Below are positions 1-6,072 of a stretch of DNA of 6,985 nt, in pieces (positions within the stretch are counted from its first letter, which is position 1; each line of letters starts with the position of its first letter). Source of the DNA: an uncultured Tissierellia bacterium (GTDB lineage Bacteria; Bacillota; Clostridia; Tissierellales; Peptoniphilaceae); contig CABTZP010000071.1 of NCBI GenBank assembly GCA_902489375.1, positions 1-6,985 on the forward strand. Reading direction: 5' to 3'. The position numbers and the translations under genes are program-made. The notes under the pieces were generated by a model, which was given only the letters and a program-made list of their open reading frames with translations, did not search any database and was not told the origin of the DNA.

Positions 1-361
1 CGAAGCCCTGGTCAAAAATGAGATGAAAGAAATCCGAAAAGTCCCCGGCGCCTCCGGTGGAATAGGTGTAGGTTGCGTCCCCATTGCCAAATCCACTGAA
101 ACCAAAGTCTCTGGGGTCAAAATTTTGCCCACCGGCAAAGTCGTAGGCGGATCCGAAGCTGTCATACTTTTTGCGCTTCTCCTGATCGCCGAGGACTTCG
201 TAGGCCTCGTTGATTTCTTTGAATTTTTCTTGTGCTTTTTCATCATTGGGGTGCAAGTCGGGATGATACTTCTTGGCGAGTTTGCGATAGGCGCTTTTAA
301 TTTCGGCATCGGACGCCGACTTCTTCACCCCTAAGGTTTTGTAATAATCCTGGTATTTCAC
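1..361 (-). CDS. J-domain co-chaperone (DnaJ/CbpA-type), N-terminal part, 3' end outside window
   Basis: J-domain proteins hand substrates to DnaK (Hsp70) in the cytoplasm and stimulate its ATPase. The minus strand reads open for 120 codons from a GTG at 361-359 to the window edge, with no stop, so the gene is partial only because of the cut. Residues 3-70 form a J domain: YYKTLGV at its start, the DnaK-contacting HPD tripeptide at 33-35, then KFKEINEAYEVLGD and KRKKYDSFG. From about residue 71 a Gly/Phe-rich stretch follows (GFSGFGNG, then DFSDFFH near residue 110), as in DnaJ and CbpA. The zinc-finger region, if any, lies outside, so class A (DnaJ) and class B (CbpA-like) cannot be told apart. 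The start is set by a GGAGG site 5 nt upstream and by homologues beginning MKYxDYY at this point. No dnaK or grpE is in the window. A promoter and a CIRCE-like repeat lie upstream. Confidence 0.95.
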   Translation of the reverse strand, partial: MKYQDYYKTLGVKKSASDAEIKSAYRKLAKKYHPDLHPNDEKAQEKFKEINEAYEVLGDQEKRKKYDSFGSAYDFAGGQNFDPRDFGFSGFGNGDATYTYSTGGAGDFSDFFHLIFDQGF

Positions 362-366
362 TTGCT

Positions 367-373
367 CCTCCTT
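367..373 (-). promoter_or_regulatory. Ribosome binding site of the J-domain gene (sets a GTG start)
   Basis: The minus strand reads AAGGAGG, then a 5-nt spacer AGCAA, then GTG. This near-perfect Shine-Dalgarno sequence fixes the non-ATG start at 361-359. No in-frame ATG gives a complete J domain. Confidence 0.85.
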
Positions 374-401
374 TTTTTCTGACCATCTTTGACCTATTAC
401 C

Positions 402-430
402 ATTATAGGGCCTCTTCCGGTCCCATGCAA
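402..430 (-). promoter_or_regulatory. Sigma-A-type promoter of the J-domain gene
   Basis: On the minus strand a -35 TTGCAT (430-425) and a perfect -10 TATAAT (407-402) are separated by exactly 17 nt. Transcription would begin near 395, giving a leader of about 33 nt before the GTG start. This is the best promoter match I see in the window. It implies that the J-domain gene can be transcribed independently of the GDPD-like gene upstream. Confidence 0.7.
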
Positions 431-447
431 GGGGCTCGGTCAATTTT

Positions 448-474
448 TTATCACTCTTTTACTTTGACTGCTAA
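448..474 (-). promoter_or_regulatory. CIRCE-like inverted repeat (probable HrcA operator)
   Basis: The minus strand reads TTAGCAGTC, 9 nt, GAGTGATAA. The CIRCE consensus is TTAGCACTC-N9-GAGTGCTAA, so each arm has one mismatch and the spacer is exactly 9 nt. CIRCE is the operator of the HrcA heat-shock repressor and normally controls dnaK and groE operons. Finding it upstream of a J-domain gene fits that role. It is centred about 66 nt upstream of the predicted transcription start, outside the -35, whereas most CIRCE copies overlap the promoter or lie in the leader. Activity is therefore an inference. Confidence 0.65.
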
Positions 475-603
475 TTTTTTTGCCGAAGAGCGAAAGGCTC
501 TTTTAGGGGGACCCATAGCCCTGAAAAATGGCCTGATTTCAGCAAAAGGATCGATTGGCGGATGGGTTTTGATCTTGAGGTCCACTCATTCACGGGCCTT
601 TCC

Positions 604-631
604 ATAGCCTTTCAATATTTCAATAGCCTTT
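604..631. repeat. Short direct repeat ATAGCCTTT x2
   Basis: ATAGCCTTT occurs at 604-612 and 623-631, 19 nt apart, in the spacer just after the GDPD-like gene. A shorter GCCTTT copy lies at 596-601. The copies are exact but short, and I see no function. The rest of the 362-647 spacer holds the promoter and CIRCE-like element listed separately and no convincing gene. Confidence 0.4.
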
Positions 632-647
632 TAATAGAAGAAGTTTT

Positions 648-1640
648 CTAGTTTAGCATATTTTCAATTACGCGCATGATAAAGAAGGTGATTGCCGACG
701 CGCTGATCACGGAAAAAATAATCGAAGCGATGACCCCGCCCTTGTTCCGGTTCTTTTTCTTTCCGCCATGGACATGGAAAAATTTTTCTTTTGCGGTCAG
801 AAGGGGGGATGATTTTTCCTCATCCTTTTGCCCTTCCTCTTCTTCCGGGATCGGCTTAAGACGGGCGGTGGATAAAATGTCTTCCGAATAGGGATTGGTG
901 AGCTGGAGAAGCTCCTGAATATCCGTTACTTCCCGGGTCAGGATGCCGTCCACTTCAAATTCCCGGCAAAGGTCCAAAACGAGAGGATCGTCAACGACAT
1001 AGACATAAAGCGGAAGGCCAAGGCGCTTAAAGCGGCTCATGTTTTCCTTTCGAAGGAGGGTTCGATTGATGAGGATCATCGAGGCTGAGAGGTTTTTGAT
1101 CTCCGAAATTTCCTCTTCATCGCCCTTTTCGGCTATATAGGCCGTGGAAAAGTCGGGCCGAAAGGTCTTGATCATCTGCAAAGAGCTGACATTCTTGCTG
1201 GTGAGAATGACCTTATCTTTTAAGCCATATTCCTCAACTAGGCTGATCACCGCCTCTTCCATGTTCGGATAGAAGAAATGGTCATTTTGCAGGCGGATCA
1301 CGGTAAAATGAGGAAGGTCCCGGGCCCAGGAAAAATACTCTTTGAGGGTGGGAATGCGAATGGTTTCCTCTTCCATCGCTTCTTTAAAGCGGTAGGACTT
1401 GAGATCTTGAAGGGTATGGTGGCGGATAAAGCCCACCCCGTCCATCAGCCTGGACATGGCATCATCGTGAAAGATCACCAGTTCTCCATCCCGGGAGACG
1501 TGAAGATCCAGCTGAATTCCGGACGCGCCGGTGAGGATGGCCGACTGGAAAGCCTTCATGGTATTTTCCGGGGCGGCGGCCGAAAAGCCCCGGTAGGCGA
1601 CAATTTTCATCTCTTGTTCTGTCCTTTTCGTCTCTGGCAT
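648..1640 (-). CDS. Degenerate glycerophosphodiester phosphodiesterase (GDPD)-family protein with C-terminal membrane anchor
   Basis: Active GDPDs hydrolyse glycerophosphodiesters to glycerol-3-phosphate and an alcohol with a TIM barrel, two histidines and a metal ion. This 330-residue protein has the family layout: RGFS then PENTMKAF (17-31), DGELVIFHDD (51-60), a TL-DL element after the HD, and DGILT near the end of the barrel (231-235). Key residues are changed. The HRG motif is YRG (Tyr16), the metal-binding ELD is QLD (Gln43-Leu-Asp45), and the later Glu of the IEIK-type strand is Arg116 (VIRLQ). His58 and Asp45 remain. An acidic linker (about 247-285) leads to KKKNRNK (294-300) and one hydrophobic segment (302-322). 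There is no signal peptide, so the barrel should face the cytoplasm. The start at 1640 follows GGGGAAGGG; Met11 at 1610 is an alternative. The gene lies 79 nt after the ABC-F gene with no clear terminator between. Family is sure; lack of activity is inferred. Confidence 0.9.
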   Translation of the reverse strand: MPETKRTEQEMKIVAYRGFSAAAPENTMKAFQSAILTGASGIQLDLHVSRDGELVIFHDDAMSRLMDGVGFIRHHTLQDLKSYRFKEAMEEETIRIPTLKEYFSWARDLPHFTVIRLQNDHFFYPNMEEAVISLVEEYGLKDKVILTSKNVSSLQMIKTFRPDFSTAYIAEKGDEEEISEIKNLSASMILINRTLLRKENMSRFKRLGLPLYVYVVDDPLVLDLCREFEVDGILTREVTDIQELLQLTNPYSEDILSTARLKPIPEEEEGQKDEEKSSPLLTAKEKFFHVHGGKKKNRNKGGVIASIIFSVISASAITFFIMRVIENMLN

Positions 1641-1719
1641 CGTTCCCTTCCCCTTTCATCCCTTCCATCTTTTGATCAACAAAGATTTTCTTCTTGATTT
1701 TAACACGGTCCGGGGGATT

Positions 1720-3654
1720 TTACTCCTCTTCCTCCAGCTCCAGCGATCGCTCCAGCCACTGGTCCTGAAGGAGGTCCAGCTCCTGAATAAGCTCGGCGTG
1801 GGCCTTGTTTAAGGCCCGGACTTTTTCATAGTCCTCGTAGAGGGCGGGATCGGCGATGGCCTTTTCAAGATCGGCCTTCTCCTTTTCCTTTTCCTCAATC
1901 TTCCGGGCCAGGTCCTGGATGATCGCCCTCTCTTTTCGCCTTTCTTTTTGGGCCTTCCTTTTTTCCCTGTCCTTTTTTTTCTGAGCGGTTTTCGTCAGGC
2001 CCGATTCGGGAAGAAGGACCGTTTGATCCTCGGCCTTTTCCAGGTCCTTTCGATAATCATCATAATTGCCCAGATGGCATTCCATGCCCTGGGGGGTCAG
2101 CTTAAAAATATGATCGGCCACCCGATTTAGAAAATACCGGTCATGGGAGATGACAAAGACGGTTCCCTCATAGTCCAGAAGAGCATTTTCCAGGATTTCA
2201 CAGGAATCTGCGTCCAGGTGATTGGTCGGTTCATCAAGGAGAAGAAGGTTGGCTGAGGAGAGCATGAGCTTTAAGAGGGCCAGGCGAGACCGCTCTCCCC
2301 CGGAAAGTTCACCCACTTCTCGGAAGATCTCATCTCCCTTAAACTGAAATTTGGCAAGGTTTTTGCGGACCTGATGGTGATCTAGGTGAGGATAGGCATC
2401 CCAAAGCTCGTCAATTACGGTTTTTTCTAAATGGAGAGTCTGCTGCTCTTGGTCAAAAAAAGCGGTCTTGACGGCGGTGCCGTAGGATATCTCTCCCCCA
2501 TCGGGGGACATTTTTTTGAGCAGAAGACGAAAAAGGGTCGTTTTTCCTACCCCGTTTTCGCCGATCAGGCCCACCTTTTGCCCCCGGCCCAGATAAAAAG
2601 AGACCTCCTGAAAGAGGGTCCTCTCGCCAAAGGATTTGGAAAGCTTTACGACCTCCAGAACATCTTTTCCGGATTCATATTTGGGTTTTAAGTGAAAGGC
2701 CATTCCCTCTTTTTCCTGGGACGGGGCCTCAATCCGGACCATTTTATCCAGAAGCTTTTGCCGGGACCGGGCCTGGGAAATCCCCCGTTTTCTTTTGGAC
2801 CCGCCCAGGTGGGAGAGATGCTCAATCATCTCTTCCAGTCGGGCAATTTCCTCCTGCTGGGAAAGGTAGGCATGGGCCTGAACTTCCCGGTCTTTTTCCC
2901 GTCTTTTGGCAAAGTCTCCATAGCCGCAGTTGTAAACCAAAAGACGGCGATTTTCGATCAAAAAGGTACGGTCAATAAGCTGGTCTAAAAAATACCGGTC
3001 GTGGGAGATCAAAAGGGCGGCTCCGCGAAAAGAGGATAAAAAGGATTCTAAAAAAGAGATGGCCGAAAGATCCAGGTGGTTGGTGGGTTCGTCCAAAAGA
3101 AGAAGTTCGGGCCGGCCGCAGAGCATCCGGGCAAGCTCCAGACGGGCCTTTTCCCCGCCCGATAAGACCTGGACGGAATCGTCAAAGCGCTCGGGTGAAA
3201 AGCCGACGCCTTTTAGGATCCCCCGAATTTCGGAATCATAGGACAGGCCCCCTTCGCTTTCAAAACGGCCTGTTAAGAATTGATATTCTTCCATCACCCG
3301 GTTGAGGGCTTCGGGGGAAAGATCCTCCCCCATTTTCTTTTCCAAGGCCTTCATTTTCTCTTCGATCTGGAAGGCCCGAAAATATCCTTTTTTGCATTCT
3401 TCATAGAGGGAGTCGGTGGAATCGATATGGGTATTTTGGGCAAGATAGCCCAGGCGGGTCCCTCCTTTAAGACGGACGCTGCCTTCATCGGGGATAAGCT
3501 CTCCGGTAATGAGCTTAAAAAGGGTGGTCTTTCCGGCGCCATTTCCTCCAATTACCCCGATTTTTTCGCCTTCATTTACCTGAAAGGAGATCTCCTCCAA
3601 AATATTGCGGACGCCAAAGGAATGACTCACTTCCTGAAGGGTAAGAACAGCCAC
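1720..3654 (-). CDS. ABC-F family ATPase, YdiF-like (ribosome-associated)
   Basis: ABC-F proteins are soluble twin-ATPase factors that bind the ribosomal E site and help translation. They lack membrane domains and are not transporters. The 644 residues hold two ABC cassettes. The first has Walker A GGNGAGKTT (36-44), signature LSGGEKARL (164-172) and Walker B LLLLDEP with Glu189. The second has GENGVGKTT (365-373), LSGGERSRL (450-458) and LLLLDEP with Glu475. An interdomain linker (about 240-325) contains the basic RSRQKLLDKM stretch. A charged coiled coil (about 555-640) ends the protein, as in YdiF/Uup. Length is normal and all catalytic motifs are intact. Translation starts at a GTG 1 nt after the rex stop. 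A rex-ABC-F neighbourhood also occurs in Bacillus (ydiH/ydiF), which favours a housekeeping role. Antibiotic-resistance ABC-F proteins share the architecture and cannot be strictly excluded. Confidence 0.95.
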   Translation of the reverse strand: MAVLTLQEVSHSFGVRNILEEISFQVNEGEKIGVIGGNGAGKTTLFKLITGELIPDEGSVRLKGGTRLGYLAQNTHIDSTDSLYEECKKGYFRAFQIEEKMKALEKKMGEDLSPEALNRVMEEYQFLTGRFESEGGLSYDSEIRGILKGVGFSPERFDDSVQVLSGGEKARLELARMLCGRPELLLLDEPTNHLDLSAISFLESFLSSFRGAALLISHDRYFLDQLIDRTFLIENRRLLVYNCGYGDFAKRREKDREVQAHAYLSQQEEIARLEEMIEHLSHLGGSKRKRGISQARSRQKLLDKMVRIEAPSQEKEGMAFHLKPKYESGKDVLEVVKLSKSFGERTLFQEVSFYLGRGQKVGLIGENGVGKTTLFRLLLKKMSPDGGEISYGTAVKTAFFDQEQQTLHLEKTVIDELWDAYPHLDHHQVRKNLAKFQFKGDEIFREVGELSGGERSRLALLKLMLSSANLLLLDEPTNHLDADSCEILENALLDYEGTVFVISHDRYFLNRVADHIFKLTPQGMECHLGNYDDYRKDLEKAEDQTVLLPESGLTKTAQKKKDREKRKAQKERRKERAIIQDLARKIEEKEKEKADLEKAIADPALYEDYEKVRALNKAHAELIQELDLLQDQWLERSLELEEEE

Positions 3655-3655
3655 A

Positions 3656-4327
3656 TTAAGCTCCCTGATAATCGTCCGGGTGATGGAGATAGTAGGTTAA
3701 GGTATGGAGCGATTCTATGAGATAGACATTTTCTAAAATCACCCCTTTAGGCAGGACTAGGTCCCGGATGGCAAAGTTCCAGATCCCTTTGATTCCAGCC
3801 TCGACAGCGGTATCGGCGATCTTTTGCGCCGGCCCGCCCGGGGTGGTGATGGTTAAGATGTCCAGCTTTTTTTCCCGGATTACCTTCGCCAGGTCATCCG
3901 AGGAGGAGATTTCAATTCCCTGCAGGTTTTTTCCCACTTTTCTTTGATCCTGATCAAAGAGGGCGGTAAGCTGATAATCTCCACTGACAAAAAGATTGGA
4001 ATGGGCGAGGGCTTTTCCCATATTCCCGATTCCGATAATTCCGACCCGCTGGCTTCGGTCCATGCCGATGATCCGGGCAATCTGCGCGCGAAGGGATTCC
4101 ACGTTATATCCATATCCCTGCTGGCCGAAACCGCCAAAATGATTCAAGTCCTGGCGGATCTGGGAAGCCGTAAATCCGGTGATTTTACTCAAATGGGCAG
4201 AGGAAATTCGGTCCTCTCCAAAGGCTTCCAGTTCATTCAAATACCGATAGTATTTGGGGAGTCGACGGACTACGGCCCGGGAGATGCGGGGCTTCATTTT
4301 TTCATCTTTGTCTCTGTTTTCTGTCAT
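3656..4327 (-). CDS. rex: Redox-sensing transcriptional repressor Rex
   Basis: Rex is a dimeric repressor that senses the NADH/NAD+ ratio. NADH binding releases it from operators of fermentation and respiration genes. The N-terminal winged helix (about 16-80) carries the family hallmarks RRLPKYYRYL, SQIRQDLNHFG and GYGYNV. The Rossmann domain follows, with the dinucleotide motif GIGNMG (99-104), where most relatives have GAGNLG. GIWNFA (181-186) and the C-terminal helix with TYYL (211-214) match the dimer-forming end. The length of 223 residues includes about 10 extra N-terminal residues, and Met11 would give the more usual start. The first ATG is preferred because AAGGA and GAGG lie upstream of it, while nothing similar precedes Met11. 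The gene is followed after 1 nt by the ABC-F gene. I see no clear Rex operator upstream, so autoregulation is not shown. Confidence 0.97.
   Translation of the reverse strand: MTENRDKDEKMKPRISRAVVRRLPKYYRYLNELEAFGEDRISSAHLSKITGFTASQIRQDLNHFGGFGQQGYGYNVESLRAQIARIIGMDRSQRVGIIGIGNMGKALAHSNLFVSGDYQLTALFDQDQRKVGKNLQGIEISSSDDLAKVIREKKLDILTITTPGGPAQKIADTAVEAGIKGIWNFAIRDLVLPKGVILENVYLIESLHTLTYYLHHPDDYQGA
3661..3666 (-). promoter_or_regulatory. Ribosome binding site of the ABC-F gene, inside the end of rex
   Basis: The minus strand reads AGGGAG, then CTTAAT, then GTG. The site overlaps the last rex codons and the TAA lies in the spacer. A ribosome finishing rex is thus placed on the next start, which suggests translational coupling. 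Confidence 0.7.
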
Positions 4328-4406
4328 TTCCTCTATTTCCTTATCATCCGGTTGATTTGCTGCCCACCGGGGCCGGCTTCGGACCCCACGGGCTTATCCT
4401 TCTTTT

Positions 4407-4435
4407 TTTATCCTGACCATGTCCCAGAATTTCAG
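4407..4435 (-). promoter_or_regulatory. Weak candidate promoter for rex
   Basis: On the minus strand CTGAAA (4435-4430) and GATAAA (4412-4407) are 17 nt apart. Each matches the sigma-A consensus at 4 of 6 positions. It lies in the 206-nt spacer between cls and rex, where a promoter is expected, but the match is weak. The rest of that spacer (4328-4533) shows no gene and no recognisable operator. Confidence 0.25.
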
Positions 4436-4533
4436 CCCGGCCCTTCCGGGGAAGGCTCCCGCCTTTTCTCGGTGAAAACTCCATTTTTTCCGAACGCTTC
4501 TTCCGATCACATCAAAAAAGGCAGTTTTTGACC

Positions 4534-6018
4534 TTACAAAATGGGTCCGAATAGGCGGCAGACCGGCTCAGAAATCTTTAAAGACAGGGGCCTTTGGGCG
4601 TAGACTTCGGGGGTCAGGCGGACCGACTGCTTAATATCCTCCTCAAAAGATTCACGGAGATGTTCGGTGACTTTTTTGGAATAGACAATCTCTGAGGCCT
4701 CAAAGTTCAGGTGAAACGAGCGTTCGTCCATGTTGGCTGAGCCGACCATGCAGCAGGCATCGTCCACCAGAAGCGCCTTGGAATGAAGAAAGCCGCCGGT
4801 ATAGGCATAAACATTCGCTCCTTCTTTGATCAGCTGACCGGCATAGGAAAGGGTCGCCGGAAAGACAATGATATGATCTCTTTTGCTGGGGATCATGAGA
4901 TTGACTTCAACACCAACTTGAATGGCCATGATAATCGCATCAATGACCGGAGCGGTCGGGATGAAGTAAGGCGTTTGGATATCAATCCGGTGTTTGGCGG
5001 AGGAGATCATTTTCACCATGGCCAGCTGAATGGTGTGCAGATGCGTATCCGGGCCGGAGGCGATCATCTGGCAGGGGATATGCCCGGCAACGGGCCTTCC
5101 CTTGTAGGCGAAATCAGACTGCTCTTTGATGTCTTGGCCGGAGGCGTAGCACCAGTCCTGGGTGAAACGAAGCTTGATATTTCCCACGGCGTCTCCTTCA
5201 ATGCGAAGGTGGGTGTCCCGCCAGTAGCCGAATTTCGGGTCCTTTCCGATGTATTCGTCTCCGATATTAAAACCGCCGATGTAAGCGATGGCATCGTCAA
5301 TGGAGCAAAGCTTGCGGTGGTTGCGGTAATTTAAGCGAAAGTTGACGAAGCGGATGAGGGAGGGGAAAAAGATCGCGGTTTCAATCCCGGCCTCATTCAT
5401 TTTTCGAATGGCTGTCCTGCTCAGTTTCCGGCAGCCGATCCCGTCAGTGAGAAAGCGAACGTGAACCCCTCTTCGGGCGGCCTTGATTAAATGAGCGATC
5501 ACTTCCCGGCCCAGTCCGTCGGATTTGACAATGTAATATTCAATCTCGATATTATGCTCGGCCCTGTCAATATCGGCGATGAGGGCATCAAACTTTTTCC
5601 TTCCATCGGTAAAGACGGTCACGGCGTTATTGTCGGTGATGTAGGCCCGGGAGGCGTTAAGGTTAATGGCCATCAGCTCATTGTAATTTTCAAAGTCCTG
5701 AGACAGATCCGAGTCTCGGTACGATGATCCCTCGTCGATATAGGGGATCTGCACTTCCGAGAGGTAGTCGTTTTGATCTTCCACCAAAGCGGTGATCGCC
5801 ATATCGGCATCGCCTTTGATCTCGAACATCTGCGCTTTTCGGGTGTTGGCCCCAAGCAGAAGGTAGCCGAGAAAGCCCACCACCGGAAATAGGGCCAGAA
5901 CCATCAGCCACATTACTGTTGAGCGGGCGGGCCGATTCCTTCCCAGATAAATAATGATGATGCCTAAGAGAATATTGATCCAGTAAGCATTATTGACGAT
6001 AAATTCTACCTCGAACAT
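4534..6018 (-). CDS. cls: Cardiolipin synthase, two-HKD phospholipase D family
   Basis: This membrane enzyme joins two phosphatidylglycerol molecules into cardiolipin and releases glycerol. The 494 residues match the usual Bacillota Cls length. Two N-terminal transmembrane segments (about 12-26 and 34-56) form the PLDc_N region. Two catalytic motifs follow: HRKLCSID with His234, Lys236 and Asp241, and HSKALLVD with His412, Lys414 and Asp419. Both are complete and are followed by the expected GG/GS and N residues (IGGFNIGDEY and VGSANMDERSF). PSKRDHIIV (377-385) and the C-terminal RLFGPIL also fit the family. The start is supported by GAGGG 4-5 nt upstream of the ATG. The gene begins 54 nt after bipA with no clear terminator between, so co-transcription is plausible. 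The phospholipid role makes it a functional neighbour of the GDPD-like protein, but their genes are separated by rex and the ABC-F gene. Confidence 0.96.
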   Translation of the reverse strand: MFEVEFIVNNAYWINILLGIIIIYLGRNRPARSTVMWLMVLALFPVVGFLGYLLLGANTRKAQMFEIKGDADMAITALVEDQNDYLSEVQIPYIDEGSSYRDSDLSQDFENYNELMAINLNASRAYITDNNAVTVFTDGRKKFDALIADIDRAEHNIEIEYYIVKSDGLGREVIAHLIKAARRGVHVRFLTDGIGCRKLSRTAIRKMNEAGIETAIFFPSLIRFVNFRLNYRNHRKLCSIDDAIAYIGGFNIGDEYIGKDPKFGYWRDTHLRIEGDAVGNIKLRFTQDWCYASGQDIKEQSDFAYKGRPVAGHIPCQMIASGPDTHLHTIQLAMVKMISSAKHRIDIQTPYFIPTAPVIDAIIMAIQVGVEVNLMIPSKRDHIIVFPATLSYAGQLIKEGANVYAYTGGFLHSKALLVDDACCMVGSANMDERSFHLNFEASEIVYSKKVTEHLRESFEEDIKQSVRLTPEVYAQRPLSLKISEPVCRLFGPIL

Positions 6019-6072
6019 TTTTCCCTCTTTGCTAGGCTAAATCGCTAGGATGTTTTCGAAAAAAAATCCCCT

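Noticed and set aside
23..334. Plus-strand open frame of 103 codons at the window start
   Set aside because: It is the antisense of the J-domain gene, whose HPD motif, Gly/Phe region and ribosome site are decisive.
486..505. Hairpin AAGAGC-GAAAG-GCTCTT followed by TTA on the plus strand as a terminator
   Set aside because: The T-run is short and on the wrong strand for the genes here. On the minus strand the stem is followed by CGGCAAAAAAA, so it should not terminate the GDPD-like gene.
389..607. Plus-strand open frame of 72 codons in the spacer between the J-domain and GDPD-like genes
   Set aside because: It starts at TTG with no ribosome site, overlaps the promoter and CIRCE-like element of the opposite strand, and has no recognisable protein features.
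648..1640. The GDPD-like gene as a pseudogene
   Set aside because: The frame is intact for 330 codons with a good start, ribosome site, barrel and membrane tail. Substituted catalytic residues with no frameshift point to altered function, not decay.
3944..4531. Plus-strand open frame of 195 codons opposite rex and its upstream spacer
   Set aside because: It is mostly the shadow of rex, has no ribosome site or family resemblance, and its composition looks like a reverse-complement translation.
4512..4531. Hairpin TCAAAAA-N6-TTTTTGA two nt after the cls stop codon as its terminator
   Set aside because: The 7-bp stem is almost entirely A-T and is not followed by a further T-run, so termination would be weak. 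It could assist a factor-dependent end, but the sequence does not show it.
4783..5334. Plus-strand open frame of 183 codons opposite cls
   Set aside because: It lies wholly within the well-supported cls gene and resembles no protein family I know.
6031..6049. Direct repeat GCTAGG-N7-GCTAGG between bipA and cls
   Set aside because: Six-base copies in a 54-nt spacer are easily due to chance, and they match no operator or promoter element I know.
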